DNA of 64,000 nt from an uncultured Peptoniphilus sp. (GTDB lineage Bacteria > Bacillota > Clostridia > Tissierellales > Peptoniphilaceae). The stretch spans positions 1 to 64,000 of the forward strand of contig CABTWG010000002.1 in the NCBI GenBank assembly GCA_902488455.1, given 5' to 3'. The translations under genes were made by a program, and so were the position numbers. The notes beneath the pieces were generated by a model that was not told the origin of the DNA, did no database searches, and worked only from the letters and a program-made list of their open reading frames with translations. How positions within the stretch are numbered: position 1 is the first letter of the stretch; each line of letters opens with the position of its first letter. Positions 9,056-19,293 of this stretch are shown piece after piece.

Positions 9056-10158
9056 TCCAGATAATCCTTTAATTTTCTACTTCTGCTTGGATGACGAAGT
9101 TTTCTAAGTGCTTTTGCTTCAATCTGTCTTATTCTTTCTCTAGTTACATCGAATTCTTTGCCAACTTCTTCCAAGGTTCTATTTCTTCCGTCTTCTAGTC
9201 CAAATCTAAGGGTAAGTACCTTCTTTTCTCTTTCAGTAAGAGTGTCTAGTACATCGCCTAGTTGTTCTCTTAGAAGTGTAAATGTTGCAGCGTCTTGAGG
9301 AGATTGGATTTCTTCATCTGGGATAAAATCTCCAAGATGAGAATCTTCTTCTTCACCTATAGGTGTTTCAAGAGATACTGGTTCTTGTGCAATCTTTTGG
9401 ATTTCACGCACTCTTTCTACATCTATATTCATCTCTTCTGCAATTTCTTCTGGAGTAGGATCTCTTCCTAGATCTTGCACCAATTGTCTTTGGATTCTCA
9501 CAAGTTTATTTATAGTTTCTACCATATGAACTGGAATTCTAATGGTCCTTGCTTGGTCTGCTATGGCTCTTGTTATTGCCTGTCTTATCCACCAAGTCGC
9601 ATAGGTTGAAAATTTAAATCCCTTTGTATAGTCGAACTTATCTACAGCTTTCATAAGACCTAGGTTTCCTTCTTGAATCAAATCAAGAAAACTCATTCCT
9701 CGACCTACGTATCTCTTTGCAATTGATACTACAAGTCTTAGGTTCGCTTCAGCAAGCTCTCTTGCAGCTGTTCGATCTCCTGCTTCCATTCTCTTTGCGA
9801 TGGCTACTTCTTCATCTGCTGTTAGTAGAGGAATCTTACCTATTTCCTTTAGGTACATTCTCACAGGATCATCTACGCTTATTCCCTTTGGAACGGATAA
9901 ATCTTCTTCGGCAGCATCTATTTTTTCATCATCTTCGTCATCTTTTATATCTTCGTCTAATAGTTCAATGCCTTTTTTTTCAAATTCCTTGTAAAGCGAA
10001 TCTATTTCATCACTTTCCATAGGGATTTCATCGAGAGCATCCACTATCTCTTCATAGGTTAGATTTCCCTTTTTCTTTCCTGTCTTCATAAGGGAATCCA
10101 CTATGGAGTCTTTTGACATCGATAGATCGTCTTCTTCAAAATCCAAATGATCTGTCAT
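9052..10158 (-). CDS. rpoD: Primary sigma factor RpoD (SigA)
   Basis: This is the housekeeping RNA polymerase sigma subunit. The 368-residue protein has a region 1.1 (about 1-80) followed by an acidic stretch ([14 protein letters not shown]), region 1.2 starting near [12 protein letters not shown], region 2 with [16 protein letters not shown] (2.3-2.4), region 3, and region 4.2 with [20 protein letters not shown] at the C-terminus. It follows dnaG by one base. The consensus-like promoters elsewhere in the window (upstream of infC and tex) fit recognition by this factor. Confidence 0.98.
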   Translation of the reverse strand: MTDHLDFEEDDLSMSKDSIVDSLMKTGKKKGNLTYEEIVDALDEIPMESDEIDSLYKEFEKKGIELLDEDIKDDEDDEKIDAAEEDLSVPKGISVDDPVRMYLKEIGKIPLLTADEEVAIAKRMEAGDRTAARELAEANLRLVVSIAKRYVGRGMSFLDLIQEGNLGLMKAVDKFDYTKGFKFSTYATWWIRQAITRAIADQARTIRIPVHMVETINKLVRIQRQLVQDLGRDPTPEEIAEEMNIDVERVREIQKIAQEPVSLETPIGEEEDSHLGDFIPDEEIQSPQDAATFTLLREQLGDVLDTLTEREKKVLTLRFGLEDGRNRTLEEVGKEFDVTRERIRQIEAKALRKLRHPSRSRKLKDYLE

Positions 10159-10159
10159 T

Positions 10160-11947
10160 TTACATTCCTCCTTTTAGTTTTTTATTTATATCTGTAATAG
10201 TTTCTGATAATTTTTGCATCTTTTCTGTATAATCTGGTTCTTCTTTGTTTAAATTTTTAAGACTATCCAGTGCAGATTTTAAATCTTCTTCTAGCTTATT
10301 CTTTATTATGGTCTTTGAAAGCTCACTTATAAATAGTTCTGGATTCTCATGGGAAACTTCGATTTCGCTTACTATTCTATATGAAGTTTCAGAGATCTTA
10401 CCATCTTCTTTTAATTTAAGCAGAGGATTTTTCTCTCCATTTTTATATTCTTCTTCCAAAGATTTTATTATCTCTACTTCATTTTTTTCGAGATTTTCTT
10501 CTAGGTTTAAGCATTTTTTTATTACTTTAATATAATTTTCTTCAGAAGCTGCGTATGCCATGATTTGGTATTTTGATTTTTTTAGTCCATCTTGCAGATT
10601 TTTAGATACGGTTTTAGTTCTCTTAGTATCTTTGTTAAATCTATCTTCTGTTCTTCTCTGCCTTTTGTCTTCATAATTTTGTTTATTTCTATTTATATAA
10701 TTTATTATTGCAGATCTAGTAACTTTATATTCTTTTGAAAGCCTATCTATTTCAAGATCTCTTTCAATTGGATTTTTAATCGTAGAAACAAGTTTTGATG
10801 CTTCCATTATAAATCCTGTCATGCCTTCTGTGGTGTTGATATCGAAGTTCTTTTTTAGATCCTCGATTAAGTATTCAAAATAATTTGTAGCTTCAGATAA
10901 TGTCACTTCAAAATTAAAAGCTCCATACTTCTTTAGATAGTCGTCTGGATCTAATCCTTCTGGAAGCCTTATGATCCTAGGACTTACTCCTACTGATCTC
11001 AAAATTCCAATGGCTCGCTTCGTCGCTCTGATTCCAGCTTCATCTCCATCATAGCAAATATAGACTTCTTTTCCATATTTTTTTACAAGCTCTGCCTGCT
11101 CAGAAGTTAACGCTGTACCTAGACTTGCTACACTATACTTTATACCACTTTTATAGAGAGAAATAACATCCATGTAGCCTTCTACGAGAATTATTCTACT
11201 TCTATCTAAATTTTTTACTATGTTTTGGTTGTAGAGATTTCTTCCCTTGTGAAAAACAATGGTGTCTGTGCTGTTTAAGTATTTTGGTATAGAGTCGTCC
11301 ATAACTCTTCCACCAAAGCCTATTACTCTTTTTCTAAGATCTATGATTGGAAACATAATTCGGTTTCTAAATCTATCGAAGTACCTTCCATTTTGAGATT
11401 TAGAAACTAGATTATATTCAAATAGCTCCTCTTCTGTAAATCCATTATTCTTCATGAAGTTTAAAAGATCACTCCAGCTATCTTCTGCAAATCCAAGGCC
11501 AAATGCCTTTATGACTTCTGGGCCTATCTCTCTTCTTTGTAAATATTCAAAAGCCATCTTATTGCTACTTAAATTTTGCATATAAAACTTAGCAGCCAAA
11601 AGATTTGCGTCATAACATCTACCGATCTTATCTAAAACTTTTTTATCGACTTTATCTTCTGCTAGTTCAATATTATATTTTTCCGCCAAGAATTTAACGG
11701 CTTCGATAAAACTTAAGTGTTCGATCTTCATTATAAATGTAATTACATCACCGCCGGCGCTACATCCAAAACATTTAAATATCTGCTTCGAATCAGATAC
11801 TGAAAATGAAGGTGTCTTTTCAGAATGAAAAGGGCACAATCCCATATAGTTTGAGCCCTTTTTCTTTAAATCTACATATTCACTTATTACATCTACGATG
11901 CTTGATTTTTGGCGTATTTCATCCAAAACTCTATCGTCAATTCTCAT
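10160..11947 (-). CDS. dnaG: DNA primase DnaG
   Basis: DnaG makes RNA primers for replication and binds the replicative helicase. I place the start at the ATG beginning [15 protein letters not shown], giving 595 residues, because family similarity begins there and the 18 codons above it lie in the dgt coding end. The zinc-binding domain shows CPFH and CFGC. The TOPRIM core has [11 protein letters not shown] and YDGDEAG. The C-terminal part is divergent, charged and helical, as is usual for the helicase-binding domain. It overlaps dgt by 11 bases and runs into rpoD, the classic macromolecular-synthesis order. Confidence 0.97.
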   Translation of the reverse strand: MRIDDRVLDEIRQKSSIVDVISEYVDLKKKGSNYMGLCPFHSEKTPSFSVSDSKQIFKCFGCSAGGDVITFIMKIEHLSFIEAVKFLAEKYNIELAEDKVDKKVLDKIGRCYDANLLAAKFYMQNLSSNKMAFEYLQRREIGPEVIKAFGLGFAEDSWSDLLNFMKNNGFTEEELFEYNLVSKSQNGRYFDRFRNRIMFPIIDLRKRVIGFGGRVMDDSIPKYLNSTDTIVFHKGRNLYNQNIVKNLDRSRIILVEGYMDVISLYKSGIKYSVASLGTALTSEQAELVKKYGKEVYICYDGDEAGIRATKRAIGILRSVGVSPRIIRLPEGLDPDDYLKKYGAFNFEVTLSEATNYFEYLIEDLKKNFDINTTEGMTGFIMEASKLVSTIKNPIERDLEIDRLSKEYKVTRSAIINYINRNKQNYEDKRQRRTEDRFNKDTKRTKTVSKNLQDGLKKSKYQIMAYAASEENYIKVIKKCLNLEENLEKNEVEIIKSLEEEYKNGEKNPLLKLKEDGKISETSYRIVSEIEVSHENPELFISELSKTIIKNKLEEDLKSALDSLKNLNKEEPDYTEKMQKLSETITDINKKLKGGM

Positions 11948-12959
11948 CTCTTGTATCCCATCCTTTAGGAATGCATATTTCTCTAAACACATGGATTGCA
12001 AATGTATCAGTCATACCTGCAATATAATCTGCTACAATTTCATCGTCTGTGTGTTCTATATTTTCATATATATTTAGATGTTCTTTTGGAATTCTGTATA
12101 AATCTTCTTTGTAAAAATTGTATAGATAGGTTATTATTCTATCTACTTTTGTATCTTCTACCTTTACATTTTTATCTAGGTAAACCCTATCAAACATAAA
12201 CTGTCTTAAACTCATGGTTGCTTCATAAATATCTGGCTCCATTTCAATGATTGGTTTGCCATAGGAGTTATTTATAATTGAGCTAATCATCGTGCCGATT
12301 CTCTTTGAGTGGGTGTTTCCTAGGATTTCAATTTCTTCCTTAGGCAGGTCTTCTTCTCTTAGAATCCCTGCTCTTATTGCATCGTCTATATCGTGGTTGA
12401 TGTAGGCGATTCTATCTGCATACTTTATTATTCTTCCTTCCAAGGTTGAGGCCAATTTATCTCCTGTATGGTGAAGAATTCCGTCTCTTACTTCTTCTGT
12501 CAGGTTAAGTCCAGTTCTATTTTCTCTCGATTCGAGAAAATCTACAACTCTAATGGACTGTTCATTGTGGCGAAATCCACCTGGTTTTAATCTATTTAAT
12601 ATAGTCTCTCCACTATGACCAAAAGGGGTATGACCTAGGTCATGACCAAGTGATATGGCTTCAACTAGGTCTTCATTTAGTTCCAACGCTCTTGCAATGG
12701 TTCTTGCAATCTGTTGCACTTCCAATGTGTGAGTGAGCCGGGTCCTAAAATGGTCTCTTCCTGGACTTATAAAGACTTGGGTCTTATGTTTTAATCTTCT
12801 AAAAGATTTTGAATGGATGATTCTATCCCTATCTCTTTGGTAACTGGTTCTGATTTTACAATCTTCTTCCACGTACCTTCTCTTGGCGTCCTTTGAATGG
12901 CAAGCGTAGGGTCTTAAAATTTTATCTTCTAAAATCTCCCTATTTTCTCTTATATTCAT
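11937..12959 (-). CDS. dgt: Deoxyguanosinetriphosphate triphosphohydrolase-like protein
   Basis: This is an HD-domain dNTPase that removes triphosphate from dNTPs, probably with broad specificity. The 340-residue protein shows THTLEVQQIAR and GHDLGHTPFGHSGE, the metal-binding HD motif, plus NEQSIRVVDFLE. The length fits the type-2 dGTPase-like proteins that precede dnaG in many clostridia. Its start overlaps the PDRP gene by 4 bases and its end overlaps dnaG. Confidence 0.93.
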   Translation of the reverse strand: MNIRENREILEDKILRPYACHSKDAKRRYVEEDCKIRTSYQRDRDRIIHSKSFRRLKHKTQVFISPGRDHFRTRLTHTLEVQQIARTIARALELNEDLVEAISLGHDLGHTPFGHSGETILNRLKPGGFRHNEQSIRVVDFLESRENRTGLNLTEEVRDGILHHTGDKLASTLEGRIIKYADRIAYINHDIDDAIRAGILREEDLPKEEIEILGNTHSKRIGTMISSIINNSYGKPIIEMEPDIYEATMSLRQFMFDRVYLDKNVKVEDTKVDRIITYLYNFYKEDLYRIPKEHLNIYENIEHTDDEIVADYIAGMTDTFAIHVFREICIPKGWDTRDEN

Positions 12960-13768
12960 AGTCCTACACGCTTCATATGATCTAGAACTATTTCTGCAGT
13001 TTCTTCTATTGCTTTGTCAGTTACATCTATTACTATGCAACCTAACTTTCTCATAACTTCATCTGCATACATAAGCTCTTCCCTTATTCTTTCTATATCG
13101 GCATACCTTGCCCCTTGAGAAAGTCCTAGAGATTTTAGCCTTTCTTCTCTTATAGAGATTAATTTTCGTGGTCTGCATGTAAGTCCTATTACTCTATTTA
13201 CATCCTTGTCGTAGACTTCTTGAGGCACTGGCACTTCTGGTACAAGTGGAATGTTTGCAACTTTGTAATTTTTGTTTGCAAGATACATAGACAGTGGAGT
13301 CTTTGAAGTTCTGGAGATACCTACTAGGCATATATCAGCCTTCTTAGCTCCTCTTGGGTCCTTGCCATCGTCATATTTAACTGCAAATTCAATCGCTTCA
13401 ACTTTTTTGAAATAATTTTCATCAAGGCGTCTTATTAGTCCCGGTTCTCTAAGCGGTGGATGACCTAATGCTTTTTCAAATTCAACAAGTGGCTCTCCCA
13501 TTACATCAATCAAATGGATTCCAAGCTCTTTTCCTTTCATTTGAATATAGTCTCTGGTTTCTTGCACGACATTTGTGTATACTACCACTGCTTTTTGGCA
13601 CCTTGATGCCATCTCCATAATTGGTTTTATCTGTTCGACGCTATTGTGGTATGGGAATCTTCTAATTTCATAGTCTGTGGCTTCAAACTGTCTCACAGAT
13701 GCTTTTGCTATTAATTCTCCTGTTTCCCCAACCGAGTCGGAGATTACAAATATTGAAATACTTGGCAT
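12956..13768 (-). CDS. Pyruvate, phosphate dikinase regulatory protein (DUF299 kinase/pyrophosphorylase)
   Basis: This bifunctional enzyme inactivates pyruvate phosphate dikinase by ADP-dependent phosphorylation of a threonine and reactivates it by phosphate-dependent removal. The 270-residue protein opens with ISIFVISDSVGETGE and carries the nucleotide loop GISRTSKTPLS and the GLTCRPRKLISIREERL motif. Its partner CcpN-like regulator is 1 base upstream, as in Bacillus (ccpN-yqfL). The target dikinase gene is not in the window, but its presence in the genome is implied. Confidence 0.94.
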   Translation of the reverse strand: MPSISIFVISDSVGETGELIAKASVRQFEATDYEIRRFPYHNSVEQIKPIMEMASRCQKAVVVYTNVVQETRDYIQMKGKELGIHLIDVMGEPLVEFEKALGHPPLREPGLIRRLDENYFKKVEAIEFAVKYDDGKDPRGAKKADICLVGISRTSKTPLSMYLANKNYKVANIPLVPEVPVPQEVYDKDVNRVIGLTCRPRKLISIREERLKSLGLSQGARYADIERIREELMYADEVMRKLGCIVIDVTDKAIEETAEIVLDHMKRVGL

Positions 13769-13769
13769 A

Positions 13770-14387
13770 TCAATCTTCCTTAGTCTTAGATAACTCTATA
13801 AATACATTTAGTGCGTTGGTCTTAGTCCATCTTCCAACCACCTTCATATGTTGATTTACAACTGGAATAGCATCTACATCGTGATCGTATAAAACTTGAG
13901 CTGCTTCTTTAACCGTTGCCCTTGGACTTACAGTAAAGACATTTGGCATTCTTGTCATGATTACAGATACTGGGGTGTTTTCTATATCCATCTTCGTCAT
14001 AGTTGCTCTTAGTAGATCTTTTCTACTTACAACCCCTATTAGTTTTGATTTGCTAGTTACGAATAGTGTTCCAATATCTGAGGCAAATAGTTCTACTATT
14101 GCATCGCTTATACTTTGTCCTTCGTCTAAAACTGCTGATGTGGACATATAGTCTTTAACTAACATCTTTTGTAGTTTGTTATTTATAGATTGGGTGTCTA
14201 CGTCGCCTCTGAAGAAATAACCATACTTAGGTCTTGCTCCCAATATGTTTAGCATCACAAGTATTGAAAGGTCAGGTCTTATAGTCGCTCGTGAAAGTCC
14301 CAATCTCTCAGCAATTTCGTCGCCTATTATAGGCTCTCCTTCTTTTACTATCTCAATTATTTCTTCTTGTCTCTTAGTTAGTTCCAT
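13770..14387 (-). CDS. CcpN-like regulator: winged helix plus two CBS domains
   Basis: The 205-residue protein starts with a DeoR-like helix-turn-helix (GDEIAERLGLSRATIRPDLS, about 20-40) followed by a CBS pair (about 75-200: MVKDYMSTSAV and VSVIMTRMPNVFTVSP). In Bacillus, CcpN represses gluconeogenic genes (gapB, pckA) and its CBS domains sense nucleotides. Position between glyS and the PPDK regulator is the same as in Bacillus, supporting orthology. No candidate target genes are in this window. Confidence 0.92.
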   Translation of the reverse strand: MELTKRQEEIIEIVKEGEPIIGDEIAERLGLSRATIRPDLSILVMLNILGARPKYGYFFRGDVDTQSINNKLQKMLVKDYMSTSAVLDEGQSISDAIVELFASDIGTLFVTSKSKLIGVVSRKDLLRATMTKMDIENTPVSVIMTRMPNVFTVSPRATVKEAAQVLYDHDVDAIPVVNQHMKVVGRWTKTNALNVFIELSKTKED

Positions 14388-14389
14388 AT

Positions 14390-16456
14390 TTATTCCTTAA
14401 TAGATTCAATATTCACTACTCTTTCTACAAGGCTATCTATTAAATGTAGTAGTGCTAAACGGTTGCTCCTTACTTTTTCATCATCTACAAGTACCATACA
14501 GCTGTCAAAGAATTTATCAATAAATGGTACAAGTGGATTTAGAGATGAAAGTGCTTCTCCATATTTCTTGTCGTTAATCAAAGCTTCTACTTCTGGTCTT
14601 AGGGATTCAAATTTATTGTAGAGTTCTTTTTCTGATTCATCTTCTAAGTTTTCTTCTACAACTTCTCCTTCTTCATACTTGGTTGCAAGGTTATGAACTC
14701 TAGTTAGTGCATCTACAAGTTCTGTTCTATCTTCTTTAAAGAATTCGTTGAGTTTAGTTGCTTTATCTATAGTTTCTAGAATTGTTCCATCTGATTCTAT
14801 AACGCCTTTTATTATGTCGTATCTAATATCCATGTCTTCAAGGATATTTTTAATTCTTGCTCTGAAGTAGTCTAGAATTTGTTCTTTTACTTCTTCGTAA
14901 TTGAATGTTAGATTGTTTTCTTGAACGTAGGTATAAAGTGCGTGATCTACAATGTCGCTTAGTGATAGATCCCAGTTTTTGTCCTTTATAATATTTATTA
15001 CACCTATTGAAAGTCTTCTAAGTGCAAATGGGTCTTGTGATCCTGTAGGGATAAGTCCTATTGCAAATAGTCCAACTATTGTGTCTATCTTATCTGCTAT
15101 TGCAAGGATTGAACCTATGGTTGTCTCAGGTAGTATATCTCCTGCAAATCTAGGTAGGTATTGTTCAAAGATTGCTTGACTTACAAGGGCTTTTTCTCCT
15201 TGCAGTTTTGAATAGATTGATCCAATGGTTCCTTGAAGTTCTGTAAATTCTGTTACCATCTTGGTTGTTAAATCTGCTTTTGAAAGTTCAGCAGCTCTCT
15301 TTAAATCTATAAGTGATTCATCGGCAACTTCTAATTTTTCTCCGATTTCACGAGAAAGTTTATCTATTCTTAGTGATTTATCATACATTGTGCCAAGTTT
15401 ATCTTGGAACATTAGTCCCTTTAGGTTTTCATTTAAATCTTCTAAGTTGGTCTTAATATCTTCGTTGTAGAAGAATTTTGCGTCTTCAAGTCTAGCTCCT
15501 AAGACTTTTTCGTTACCTTTAGAAACTATTTCTTTTTTGTAGTCTGTACCGTTTCTTACGGTTATGAAGTATGGAAGTAGTTTTCCATCTTCGTCATATA
15601 CAGGGATGTAACGAAGGTGATCTCTCATTGGTGTAGTTATTACTTCTGCTGGAAGTTCTAGATATTCTTCTTTTACATTTCCTGTTATTGGTGTTGGATA
15701 TTCATTTATATAGGTTAGCTCATCAAGTAGATCCTTGTCTTCTTTTATTTCTCCACCAAGTGCTTTAGCTTCTTTCTTTGCGTTTATTTTTATAATTTCA
15801 AGTCTCTTCTTTTGATCTAGGATTACATAGTTTTCTTCAAGAAGTTTTTCATAATTATCCACGTGATCTATTTCAATGTGAGAGCTTCCTAAGAATCTGT
15901 GACCTCTTGTCACATTCCCTACTGGAATGCCTTCAAATGGAAATTCTACTACTGTGCTGTCGATCATGCTTACTATCCATCTTATAGGTCTTGCAAATTT
16001 AAGATTCTTTCCACCCCATTTCATATTCTTAGGGAAGGTTATGGATTTTATAAGGTTTGGGATTTCTATTTTTAGAATTTCTTCTGACTTTTCACCTTTT
16101 TTGTGAACTTGTCCATATACATATTCTGTGCCTTTTAAATCTTTAATTTCTATTTCTTCTATTTTTAAATTCTTAGATTTTAAGAATCCTTCAAGTGGTT
16201 TTGTAGGATTTCCATCTTCGTCAAAGGCGATTTTCTTAGCAGGTCCCTTTACTTCTTCGTTGATGTCTCTTTGGAATTCTTCTATGCCGTCTATAAAAAG
16301 TGTAAGTCTTCTAGGAGTTGCGTAGGTTCTTATATCTTTGTAATCTATTAGATTTTCTTTAAGAAATTTGTCTGCCTTTTCTCCTATTTGATTAAGTGCA
16401 AGTTCCACATATCTTGCTGGCAATTCTTCCATTCCGATTTCAAGTAAATAATTCAT
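14390..16456 (-). CDS. glyS: Glycyl-tRNA synthetase beta subunit
   Basis: This subunit binds tRNA and, with GlyQ, forms the heterotetrameric glycyl-tRNA synthetase. The 688 residues match the family length. It opens [17 protein letters not shown], has the TYATPRRLTLFI segment, an HD-like central region (MRDHLRYIPVYDEDGKLLPYFITV), the LAIADKIDTIVGLFAIGLIPTGSQDPFALRR signature region, and a C-terminal anticodon-binding domain. The start overlaps the glyQ stop by one base. Confidence 0.98.
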   Translation of the reverse strand: MNYLLEIGMEELPARYVELALNQIGEKADKFLKENLIDYKDIRTYATPRRLTLFIDGIEEFQRDINEEVKGPAKKIAFDEDGNPTKPLEGFLKSKNLKIEEIEIKDLKGTEYVYGQVHKKGEKSEEILKIEIPNLIKSITFPKNMKWGGKNLKFARPIRWIVSMIDSTVVEFPFEGIPVGNVTRGHRFLGSSHIEIDHVDNYEKLLEENYVILDQKKRLEIIKINAKKEAKALGGEIKEDKDLLDELTYINEYPTPITGNVKEEYLELPAEVITTPMRDHLRYIPVYDEDGKLLPYFITVRNGTDYKKEIVSKGNEKVLGARLEDAKFFYNEDIKTNLEDLNENLKGLMFQDKLGTMYDKSLRIDKLSREIGEKLEVADESLIDLKRAAELSKADLTTKMVTEFTELQGTIGSIYSKLQGEKALVSQAIFEQYLPRFAGDILPETTIGSILAIADKIDTIVGLFAIGLIPTGSQDPFALRRLSIGVINIIKDKNWDLSLSDIVDHALYTYVQENNLTFNYEEVKEQILDYFRARIKNILEDMDIRYDIIKGVIESDGTILETIDKATKLNEFFKEDRTELVDALTRVHNLATKYEEGEVVEENLEDESEKELYNKFESLRPEVEALINDKKYGEALSSLNPLVPFIDKFFDSCMVLVDDEKVRSNRLALLHLIDSLVERVVNIESIKE

Positions 16457-17334
16457 TATTTGTCACCTCTTTTTAAAAGTGGATATCCCAATTCTTCTCT
16501 CTGTTTTAAATAAGTTTCTGCTACTTTTCTAGCACTATTTCTAACCCTTCCGATATATGAAGTTCTTTCTGATACTGAAAGTGCTCCTCTTGAGTCAAGA
16601 AGGTTAAATGTATGTGAGCATTTTAAAGTGTAGTCGTATGCTGGTAGCACTAGTCCTAGCTCGATTATTCTTGCAGATTCTTTTTCATAGGTATCGAATA
16701 GATTCTTTAACATGTCTACATTTGCATCTTCGAATCCATACTTGGATTGTTCGTACTCTGCCATTTTGAAAATGTCGCCGTACTTTATGTTTTCGTTCCA
16801 TTCTATATCGTAAACTGAATCCACATTTTGTAAGTACATTGCAATTCTTTCAAGACCATAGGTTAGCTCTGCTGATTCAAGTTCGCAGTTAATTCCTCCT
16901 ACTTGTTGGAAGTAGGTAAATTGTGTAACTTCCATTCCGTCAAGCCAAACTTCCCAGCCTAGACCCCATGCTCCTAGGGTTGGTGATTCCCAGTTATCTT
17001 CTACAAATCTAATGTCGTGGATGCTTGTATCGATTCCTATCGCTTCAAGAGATCCAAGATATTGTTCTTGTACATCTTCTGGAGATGGTTTTAAGATTAC
17101 TTGTAGTTGGTGATGTTGGTAAAGTCTGTTTGGGTTTTCTCCATATCTTCCGTCTGCTGGTCTTCTGGATGGTTCTACGTAAACTGTTCTCCATGGTTCT
17201 GGTCCAAGTGATCTCATAAATGTGTGAGGATTCATAGTTCCTGCACCTTTTTCAATATCGTAAGGTTCCATTATGATTGCTCCTCTTTCCATCCAGTAGT
17301 TTGTCAAATTCTTAATTAAATCTTGAAAATACAT
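16456..17334 (-). CDS. glyQ: Glycyl-tRNA synthetase alpha subunit
   Basis: This is the catalytic class II subunit. The 292-residue protein shows [17 protein letters not shown], the motif-2 region [33 protein letters not shown] and the closing motif with [17 protein letters not shown]. The gene begins on the same base where recO ends, so expression depends on the long operon. I looked for and did not find a T-box leader in front of it; there is no room for one. Confidence 0.98.
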   Translation of the reverse strand: MYFQDLIKNLTNYWMERGAIIMEPYDIEKGAGTMNPHTFMRSLGPEPWRTVYVEPSRRPADGRYGENPNRLYQHHQLQVILKPSPEDVQEQYLGSLEAIGIDTSIHDIRFVEDNWESPTLGAWGLGWEVWLDGMEVTQFTYFQQVGGINCELESAELTYGLERIAMYLQNVDSVYDIEWNENIKYGDIFKMAEYEQSKYGFEDANVDMLKNLFDTYEKESARIIELGLVLPAYDYTLKCSHTFNLLDSRGALSVSERTSYIGRVRNSARKVAETYLKQREELGYPLLKRGDK

Positions 17335-18017
17335 TATTCCTCCCTAATTAACTCCAATGAGTTTATTTGTCTTAAATCTAGACAGTATTTTAAATATTCT
17401 ATTATGATGAAAAAAATCTTCCTTTCAAAAGGCTTTTTTTCAAATTCGTATTCCAAATCTTTATACATCAAAAGATTTAGATATTCTACTTCTTCATCGC
17501 TTAACTCATAGTTTCTTGAAGAGCTTTCCTTGGTAGGTGAAAGTCCTCCTCCATCTACTAAAAAGTAATTTCCATTCATAGATGGTCTAAATCCTATAAA
17601 GGAAATATATTTAAGTAGAAGCTGCATGGTTCTTACCCTTGCTGTTGAATCCTCAAGTGTTTCTAAATATTTCTTTAGAAGCAAGTAAGCATTTTTATTT
17701 TCTATCTCTTCCATATTGCTCTTTAGGTAAATTTCTATTACTAAGTTGGCAAATGAAAGTTTAACTAGGCTCTCTCTTAAGTGCAAGTTTGAAGATAAAA
17801 TCTTGGCACTCTTTATATAGTAAAAGACGCCTGTTTTTGAAATCGTATATTCATTTACAAAGAACACCTGGGAGGAGCTTGTCACTTTTGAGCTTCTCTT
17901 CAAGGCTCCCTTTGCATAGATGGTTACTAGACCGGTTTTAAGGGTGTAAACTTTTAAAGTTTTGGAGCTTTCTCCAGCATTTCTCTCTGATAAGACTATG
18001 CCCTCTGTCCTAATCAT
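17334..18017 (-). CDS. recO: DNA repair protein RecO
   Basis: RecO loads RecA together with RecR (encoded at 31753-32343) at single-stranded gaps. The 227-residue protein has the N-terminal OB fold ([27 protein letters not shown]) and a helical C-terminal part. The central position where many RecO proteins carry a CxxC zinc site reads [17 protein letters not shown], with no cysteines, so zinc binding appears lost. The start overlaps era by 4 bases. Confidence 0.93.
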   Translation of the reverse strand: MIRTEGIVLSERNAGESSKTLKVYTLKTGLVTIYAKGALKRSSKVTSSSQVFFVNEYTISKTGVFYYIKSAKILSSNLHLRESLVKLSFANLVIEIYLKSNMEEIENKNAYLLLKKYLETLEDSTARVRTMQLLLKYISFIGFRPSMNGNYFLVDGGGLSPTKESSSRNYELSDEEVEYLNLLMYKDLEYEFEKKPFERKIFFIIIEYLKYCLDLRQINSLELIREE

Positions 18018-18898
18018 AGATAGCCATGTCCTTTAAGTCTGGTCTCGTTATCCCTCCAATTTTTGTCAACTTTTACCCAAAGTCTAAGATCTACCTTGGT
18101 CATCAGTAAGTCGATTAGATCCTGCCTTGCAGCTGAGCCTATCTTCTTAAGCATAGAGCCGCCTTTGCCTATTATTATCCCTTTGTGGTTTTCTCTTTCT
18201 ACAAAGATTGTGGCAATAATATTGGTTCTATCTTCTAACTCTTCCATCTGTTCTATTTCAACAGCTACCCCATGAGGCACTTCTTCTTCCAAGAATTGTA
18301 GTGCTTTTTCCCTTATAATTTCTGCTACTATAAACTTCATAGGTCTGTCGGTTACATAATCATCTGTGTAGTACTTAGGACCTTCTGGAAGATATTTCTT
18401 AACTGTGTCAAGATAGATCTCGGTCCCGTCTCCCTCTCTTGCAGAGATTGGAATTATTTCTAGAAAATCCATCTCTTTTGAGTACATTTCAATCAAATGT
18501 AGTACAGCTTCCTTAGGTATGCTGTCAATCTTATTTATAAGTAAAATTACCTTTTTATCTTTTAATTTCTTTAATTTGTCGAGGATCAGTCTATCTTGTT
18601 TTCCAATTATCTTTGAAGTGTCGACTATATAAGTTATTAAATCGACATCCTCTAGTGCAGAGCTTGATTCTCTAAGCATGTAGTCGCCAAGTTCGTTTCT
18701 TGGAGTCTGCATCCCTGGTGTATCAAGAAATATTATTTGACTCTCATCGTCACTGTATATAAGATTTATTTTATTTCTTGTGGTTTGAGCCTTGTCTGAA
18801 ACTGCAAGGATTCTCATGCCGATTATTCTATTTAGAAGGGTCGATTTGCCTACGTTTGGTCTGCCAATCACCGCTACATATCCTGATTTAAACATCAT
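18014..18898 (-). CDS. era: GTPase Era
   Basis: Era is an essential GTPase that binds the 3' end of 16S rRNA during 30S assembly. The 294-residue protein shows G1 GRPNVGKST, G3 DTPG, G4 NKID, and a C-terminal KH domain with IIIGKGGSMLKKIG. It starts ATGATG; either codon could be used. It overlaps cdd by 11 bases, the order cdd-era-recO being typical for Firmicutes. Confidence 0.98.
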   Translation of the reverse strand: MMFKSGYVAVIGRPNVGKSTLLNRIIGMRILAVSDKAQTTRNKINLIYSDDESQIIFLDTPGMQTPRNELGDYMLRESSSALEDVDLITYIVDTSKIIGKQDRLILDKLKKLKDKKVILLINKIDSIPKEAVLHLIEMYSKEMDFLEIIPISAREGDGTEIYLDTVKKYLPEGPKYYTDDYVTDRPMKFIVAEIIREKALQFLEEEVPHGVAVEIEQMEELEDRTNIIATIFVERENHKGIIIGKGGSMLKKIGSAARQDLIDLLMTKVDLRLWVKVDKNWRDNETRLKGHGYL

Positions 18899-19286
18899 TT
18901 AACTCCTCTGGTCCAAAACTATGTGGAAGTATCTCTTCCAAAGTATATTTTTTATAATCATCCTTCGAGTTTGCAATTATGATTTCAGGGTTCTTTGCAA
19001 ATTCTCTTATTACCTGTCTGCAAACTCCGCAAGGAAATGTGTCTTTATTGTCTCCAGTTATTACTATTTTCTTAATTTCTCTTTTACCTTCTGAAACTGC
19101 CTTGAAAATCGCCACCCTCTCTGCACAAATGGTCGGTGAATATGAGACGATTTCGATGTTTCCACCTTGGTACACAGATCCGTCTTCCATCTCAACTACA
19201 CATCCAACGTTGAACTTTGAGTATGGAGTGTAGGTCATGTTTTCTTTTGCATCCAGTGCAAGTTCTATAAGTTTTTTAATTTCCAT
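18888..19286 (-). CDS. cdd: Cytidine deaminase
   Basis: This enzyme converts cytidine or deoxycytidine to the uridine form for pyrimidine salvage. The zinc site is CAERVAIF plus PCGVCRQV. I choose the internal ATG (MEIKKLIELALDAKENM), giving 132 residues, the usual tetrameric Cdd length; the longer frame reaches back into the dgkA-PAP2 gene and adds 17 residues unlike the family. The gene starts a few bases after the preceding stop region and overlaps era. Confidence 0.95.
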   Translation of the reverse strand: MEIKKLIELALDAKENMTYTPYSKFNVGCVVEMEDGSVYQGGNIEIVSYSPTICAERVAIFKAVSEGKREIKKIVITGDNKDTFPCGVCRQVIREFAKNPEIIIANSKDDYKKYTLEEILPHSFGPEELNDV

Positions 19287-19293
19287 AAACACC

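Noticed and set aside
17335..17400. T-box riboswitch in front of glyQ
   Set aside because: recO ends on the first base of glyQ; there is no noncoding space and no T-box core sequence.
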